Assembly: GCF_004300825.1 (NCBI RefSeq) | Contig: NZ_CP036250.1 | Span: 3,793,001 to 3,857,000 of the forward strand | DNA: 64,000 nt | Origin: Egicoccus halophilus | Lineage (GTDB): Bacteria; Actinomycetota; Nitriliruptoria; Nitriliruptorales; Nitriliruptoraceae | Reading direction: 5' to 3' | Part shown: piece by piece, positions 61,419 through 64,000 of the stretch | Layout: each line of letters opens with the position of its first letter | Position numbering within the stretch: position 1 is the stretch's first letter | Made by a program: the position numbers and the translations under genes | Notes under the pieces: generated by a model | What the model was told of the DNA's origin: nothing | The model's input: the letters and a program-made list of their open reading frames with translations, nothing else | Database searches by the model: none

Positions 61419-63032
61419 ATGACGTTCCGCGGCGCACGCGAGGCCACCATCCGACTGCTCGGCGCGGCGACCGCCGGCGTGCTGTTGACCGCTTGCGGGG
61501 GCGGCGACGCCGCCCTGGAGTTCGAGGGACCCGACGACGGCACCCTGCTCAACGCGCAGACGCTCCAGGACGCCGCGTGGGAGGTGCGCACCGACGACGA
61601 GGACGGGCTGCCCCCCACGCTGACGTTGTTGCTCGACGGACAGTCGGTCGACGCCCAGCGAGCGGCCGACACCCTGCGCTGGGACCCCGACGACCTCGAC
61701 GACGGCGAGTACACCCTGGTCGTCCAACGCCAGGACGAGGACGACGAGGAACCCCGACTGCTGCACGAATGGGAGTTCGCCGTCGACGCCACCCCGCCCG
61801 AGATCGCGCTGAGCTCCCCCGACAGCGCGGTCGTCGCCGGCGAGTCCGTCCTGGTGGCCGGCACGACCGACGCCGGCGCGACCGTCACCGTCGCCGGCCA
61901 GGAGACCGAGGCGGACGAGGACGGCGCCTTCGAGGTCGAACTCGACGAGGCCCCCGAGGGCGACCTGGAGATCGTCGCCGTCGACGAGGCCGGCAACACC
62001 AGCGACGACCAGTTCACGCTCGTCACCGTGCCCTCGCGGGTGGAGGTCGACGAGGTCCGTTCCGTGCACGTGACCTCCCATGCCTGGGCGACCGAGAGCT
62101 TCCGCGAACGCCTGCTGCAGATGGCCGACGACGGCATCATCAACTCGATCGCCCTCACCCTCAAGGACGAGGGTGGCCGCATCGGCTGGGACAGCGACGT
62201 GGAGCTCGCCCAGCTGTCGGGGGCCAACGAGGGCGTCTACGACCTCGAGCAGACGATCGCCGACCTGCACGAGCGCGGCATCCACGTCGCGGGGCGCATC
62301 GTCGCCTTCCGTGATCCGATGCTCGGGCCCTACGCGCGCGACAACGGCGACCTCGACTGGCTGGTGCAGACCACCTCCGGGGAGCCCTACACCGGCCGCT
62401 ACGAGTGCTGCTTCACCAACTTCGCCCATCCCGAGGTGATCGAGTACAACCTCGCGATCGCCGAGGAGGCCGCCCGGGCCGGCGTCGACGACATCCTGTG
62501 GGACTACATCCGCAAGCCCGACGGCCCGCGGGACAACCTCGTGCTCGAAGGCATCCCCAACGACGAGCCGCTCGAGCCGGCCATCATCGAGTTCACCCGG
62601 CAGGCCGACGAACGGCTCTCGCGCTACGGGATCGGGCACGGTGCGTCGCTGTACGGCATCGCCGCCGACCGGCCGACCCAGATCGCCCAGGACGTGCCGG
62701 GCATGTCCGAGCACCTCGACTACGTCGCCCCGATGATCTACCCGTCGCACTGGGGGCCGGGCGAGTACGGCGTGGCGGATCCCAACCGGCAGCCCTACGA
62801 CATCATCACCGCCACGCTCGAGGTCTGGCAGGACGCGGTCGAGGGCACCGACACGCGCATCGTGCCGTGGCTCGAGGACACCACCTACCGGGCCTGGGAC
62901 CGGCCGTTCCAGGTCCGGGAACAGATCCGGGCCTCGCGTGACCAGGGCATCGACGAGTTCCTCATGTGGGACCCGAGCGTGCGCTACACGCCGGAGGCCT
63001 ACGACGCGATGCCGCAGGACCGCGAGGAGTGA
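61419..63032 (+). CDS. Putative glycoside hydrolase lipoprotein (DUF4015/GH-like barrel)
   Basis: A 537-residue protein. The signal has lipobox LLTAC. Two Ig-like beta domains follow (about 20-205, with VAGTTDAGATVTV). Then comes a TIM-barrel DUF4015-type region with SIALTLKDEGGRIGW, ILWDYIRKPDG, YVAPMIYPSHW and FLMWDPS. The acidic residues in these motifs would suit a glycosidase acting on surface glycans. The ATG follows GGGGGCGG. It is head-to-head with the deacetylase gene, so both probably modify the same polymer. Confidence 0.8.
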   Translation: MTFRGAREATIRLLGAATAGVLLTACGGGDAALEFEGPDDGTLLNAQTLQDAAWEVRTDDEDGLPPTLTLLLDGQSVDAQRAADTLRWDPDDLDDGEYTLVVQRQDEDDEEPRLLHEWEFAVDATPPEIALSSPDSAVVAGESVLVAGTTDAGATVTVAGQETEADEDGAFEVELDEAPEGDLEIVAVDEAGNTSDDQFTLVTVPSRVEVDEVRSVHVTSHAWATESFRERLLQMADDGIINSIALTLKDEGGRIGWDSDVELAQLSGANEGVYDLEQTIADLHERGIHVAGRIVAFRDPMLGPYARDNGDLDWLVQTTSGEPYTGRYECCFTNFAHPEVIEYNLAIAEEAARAGVDDILWDYIRKPDGPRDNLVLEGIPNDEPLEPAIIEFTRQADERLSRYGIGHGASLYGIAADRPTQIAQDVPGMSEHLDYVAPMIYPSHWGPGEYGVADPNRQPYDIITATLEVWQDAVEGTDTRIVPWLEDTTYRAWDRPFQVREQIRASRDQGIDEFLMWDPSVRYTPEAYDAMPQDREE

Positions 63033-63120
63033 CCCGACCGCGACGGCGGGCGCGGTCGCGGGCAGCCCGGCGTGGCGACCGCGCGGTCGTCACGCCGTGC
63101 CGGCTGGCTAGCTTCCCCCC

Positions 63121-63738
63121 ATGCACCGCTCCCCGACGCACGAGGTCGAGACCGACGTGGCCTACTCCGCCCTGCTGCACGAGCACGAGGTGACGTTCGA
63201 GGACGTCGGTGGGGAGGGGCCACCGATCCTGCTGACCCCAGGCGTCGACACGTCGGCGTCGCAGTTGGCGGCGCGCTTCACCGCCTTCGCGACCATCTAC
63301 CGCGTGATCGCCTGGAACCCTCCGCCGGTGCTGGACTCGGACGCGACGCGGGAGCACGCACGCCTGGCCCTGGCCCTGCTGCACCACGTCGGCATCGAGC
63401 GGTCGATCTTCGGTGGGGACGGCCCAGGGGCGCTCGTCGGGCTGCGCGCGGGCCTGTTCGCCCCCGACCGGGTGCGCGGGGTGCTGTTGTTCGACCTTCC
63501 GGCGCACGACGCCGACGAGTACGCCCGCCTCGACGAGCTCGACATCCCGACCGTCGTCGTGCACGCCCCGGCGGCGCCCGGCACCCGTTCACGCGCGTCG
63601 CTCGAGACGCTGACCTCGCCCCTGCGCGACGCCCGGGGCGTGCACCTGCTGGAGGGCGACGACCACGCCCTGGCCCCGGCACGTGCCGGCACGGTCGACC
63701 TCGCGATCCGCGACTACCTCGAGTCCCTGCCCGCCTGA
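63121..63738 (+). CDS. Alpha/beta-hydrolase-like protein with Asp nucleophile elbow
   Basis: A short 205-residue hydrolase fold. PILLTPGVDTSASQ resembles the oxyanion region, and FGGDGPGALVGL is the nucleophile elbow with Asp in place of Ser. The late DDHALAPARA supplies a possible His. An Asp at this point occurs in epoxide hydrolases and haloalkane dehalogenases, but the cap domain is nearly absent. It may be a degenerate, non-catalytic member. No signal peptide is present. Confidence 0.6.
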   Translation: MHRSPTHEVETDVAYSALLHEHEVTFEDVGGEGPPILLTPGVDTSASQLAARFTAFATIYRVIAWNPPPVLDSDATREHARLALALLHHVGIERSIFGGDGPGALVGLRAGLFAPDRVRGVLLFDLPAHDADEYARLDELDIPTVVVHAPAAPGTRSRASLETLTSPLRDARGVHLLEGDDHALAPARAGTVDLAIRDYLESLPA

Positions 63739-63831
63739 CCCCTGGGCCAGGTCACTGTTCGCGCGTCCTTCCGTCGCCCGCGCGGGAAACCGCAGCCAGC
63801 AGACCAACCACGCCCTGCCCTTCGAGCGGCC

Positions 63832-64000
63832 TCAGGTCTGCGGGGAGCGGACGGCGACGGGAGGCTGGACCCCGAGCTCATGGGCGCGAACGGTCAGGCT
63901 CGCGACCATCGTGGCGAACAGGGCCGTCGGTTCGTCGAGGTCCGCCTTGGTGACGTAGCCCAGCCGGATGCCCTCACGCGCAGCTCGGCGTCGCGCTCGT
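63832..64000 (-). CDS. C-terminal part of a gene running off the right edge
   Basis: A minus-strand frame ends at TGA 63832-63834 and reads REGIRLGYVTKADLDEPTAL, then ATMVASLTVRAHELGVQPPV. It is open to the window edge. Its regular third-position GC supports coding. No family could be named from 55 residues. Confidence 0.5.
   Translation of the reverse strand, partial: RARRRAAREGIRLGYVTKADLDEPTALFATMVASLTVRAHELGVQPPVAVRSPQT

Noticed and set aside
1-64000. CRISPR array, complete IS element, integrase or replication origin
   Set aside because: No regularly spaced repeats, transposase or integrase motifs, or DnaA-box clusters were seen on reading both strands.

Overview
The window comes from a very GC-rich bacterial chromosome, most probably an actinobacterium. 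Support for this is the uniformly high GC3, many GTG and TTG starts, an IdeR/DtxR-type iron box, the DUF4032 plus dynamin-like GTPase cluster, and a tRNA-Arg(CCU). Several lipoproteins have Asp/Glu-rich segments, which would fit a deep-branching, possibly salt-adapted lineage, but the genus cannot be fixed from the sequence.

Layout. 1-964: end of a small gene, then a DmsC-like membrane anchor. 985-17486 (minus strand): five very large genes joined stop-to-start (ATGA or TGATG overlaps). They are a PhoD-like metallophosphatase, a DUF6603 protein and three large proteins of unknown function. This is the strongest candidate for an undescribed system. 17493-24293: paired perfect palindromes, a quinone-oxidoreductase-like MDR, a siderophore-interacting protein behind a candidate iron box, an ATPase, a NarL/LiaS-type two-component pair and a membrane protein.

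24761-33427: an accessory island ending at tRNA-Arg. It holds a broken OGG-fold glycosylase; a TerB, Gly/Ala-rich membrane protein and PD-(D/E)xK-like nuclease triad; a frameshifted AAA ATPase; a TM0106-type RecB nuclease with a frameshifted tail; an HD protein; and a DUF429 protein. An 18-bp direct repeat flanks most of it. All frameshifts I could detect in the window lie here, which means either decay of an acquired defence-type island or local sequence error.

33486-44161: a galactoside locus with an ABC importer (binding protein and two permeases, no ATPase), a GH42 beta-galactosidase, two DeoR-type regulators, and the Leloir genes galT, galK and galE. The missing importer ATPase is probably the UgpC/MsmK-type protein at 54395-55594, which sits beside a GH13 alpha-glucosidase and a PfkB sugar kinase. 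Between them lie metG, an EEP-family phosphatase/nuclease, an OFA-type MFS transporter with a 35-residue partner ORF, and a coupled trio: DUF4032 kinase-like protein plus two dynamin-like GTPases.

58563-64000: an orphan NuoF-like flavoprotein, divergent envelope lipoproteins (polysaccharide deacetylase and DUF4015-type putative glycosidase), an alpha/beta-hydrolase with Asp in the nucleophile elbow, and the tail of a minus-strand gene at the right edge.
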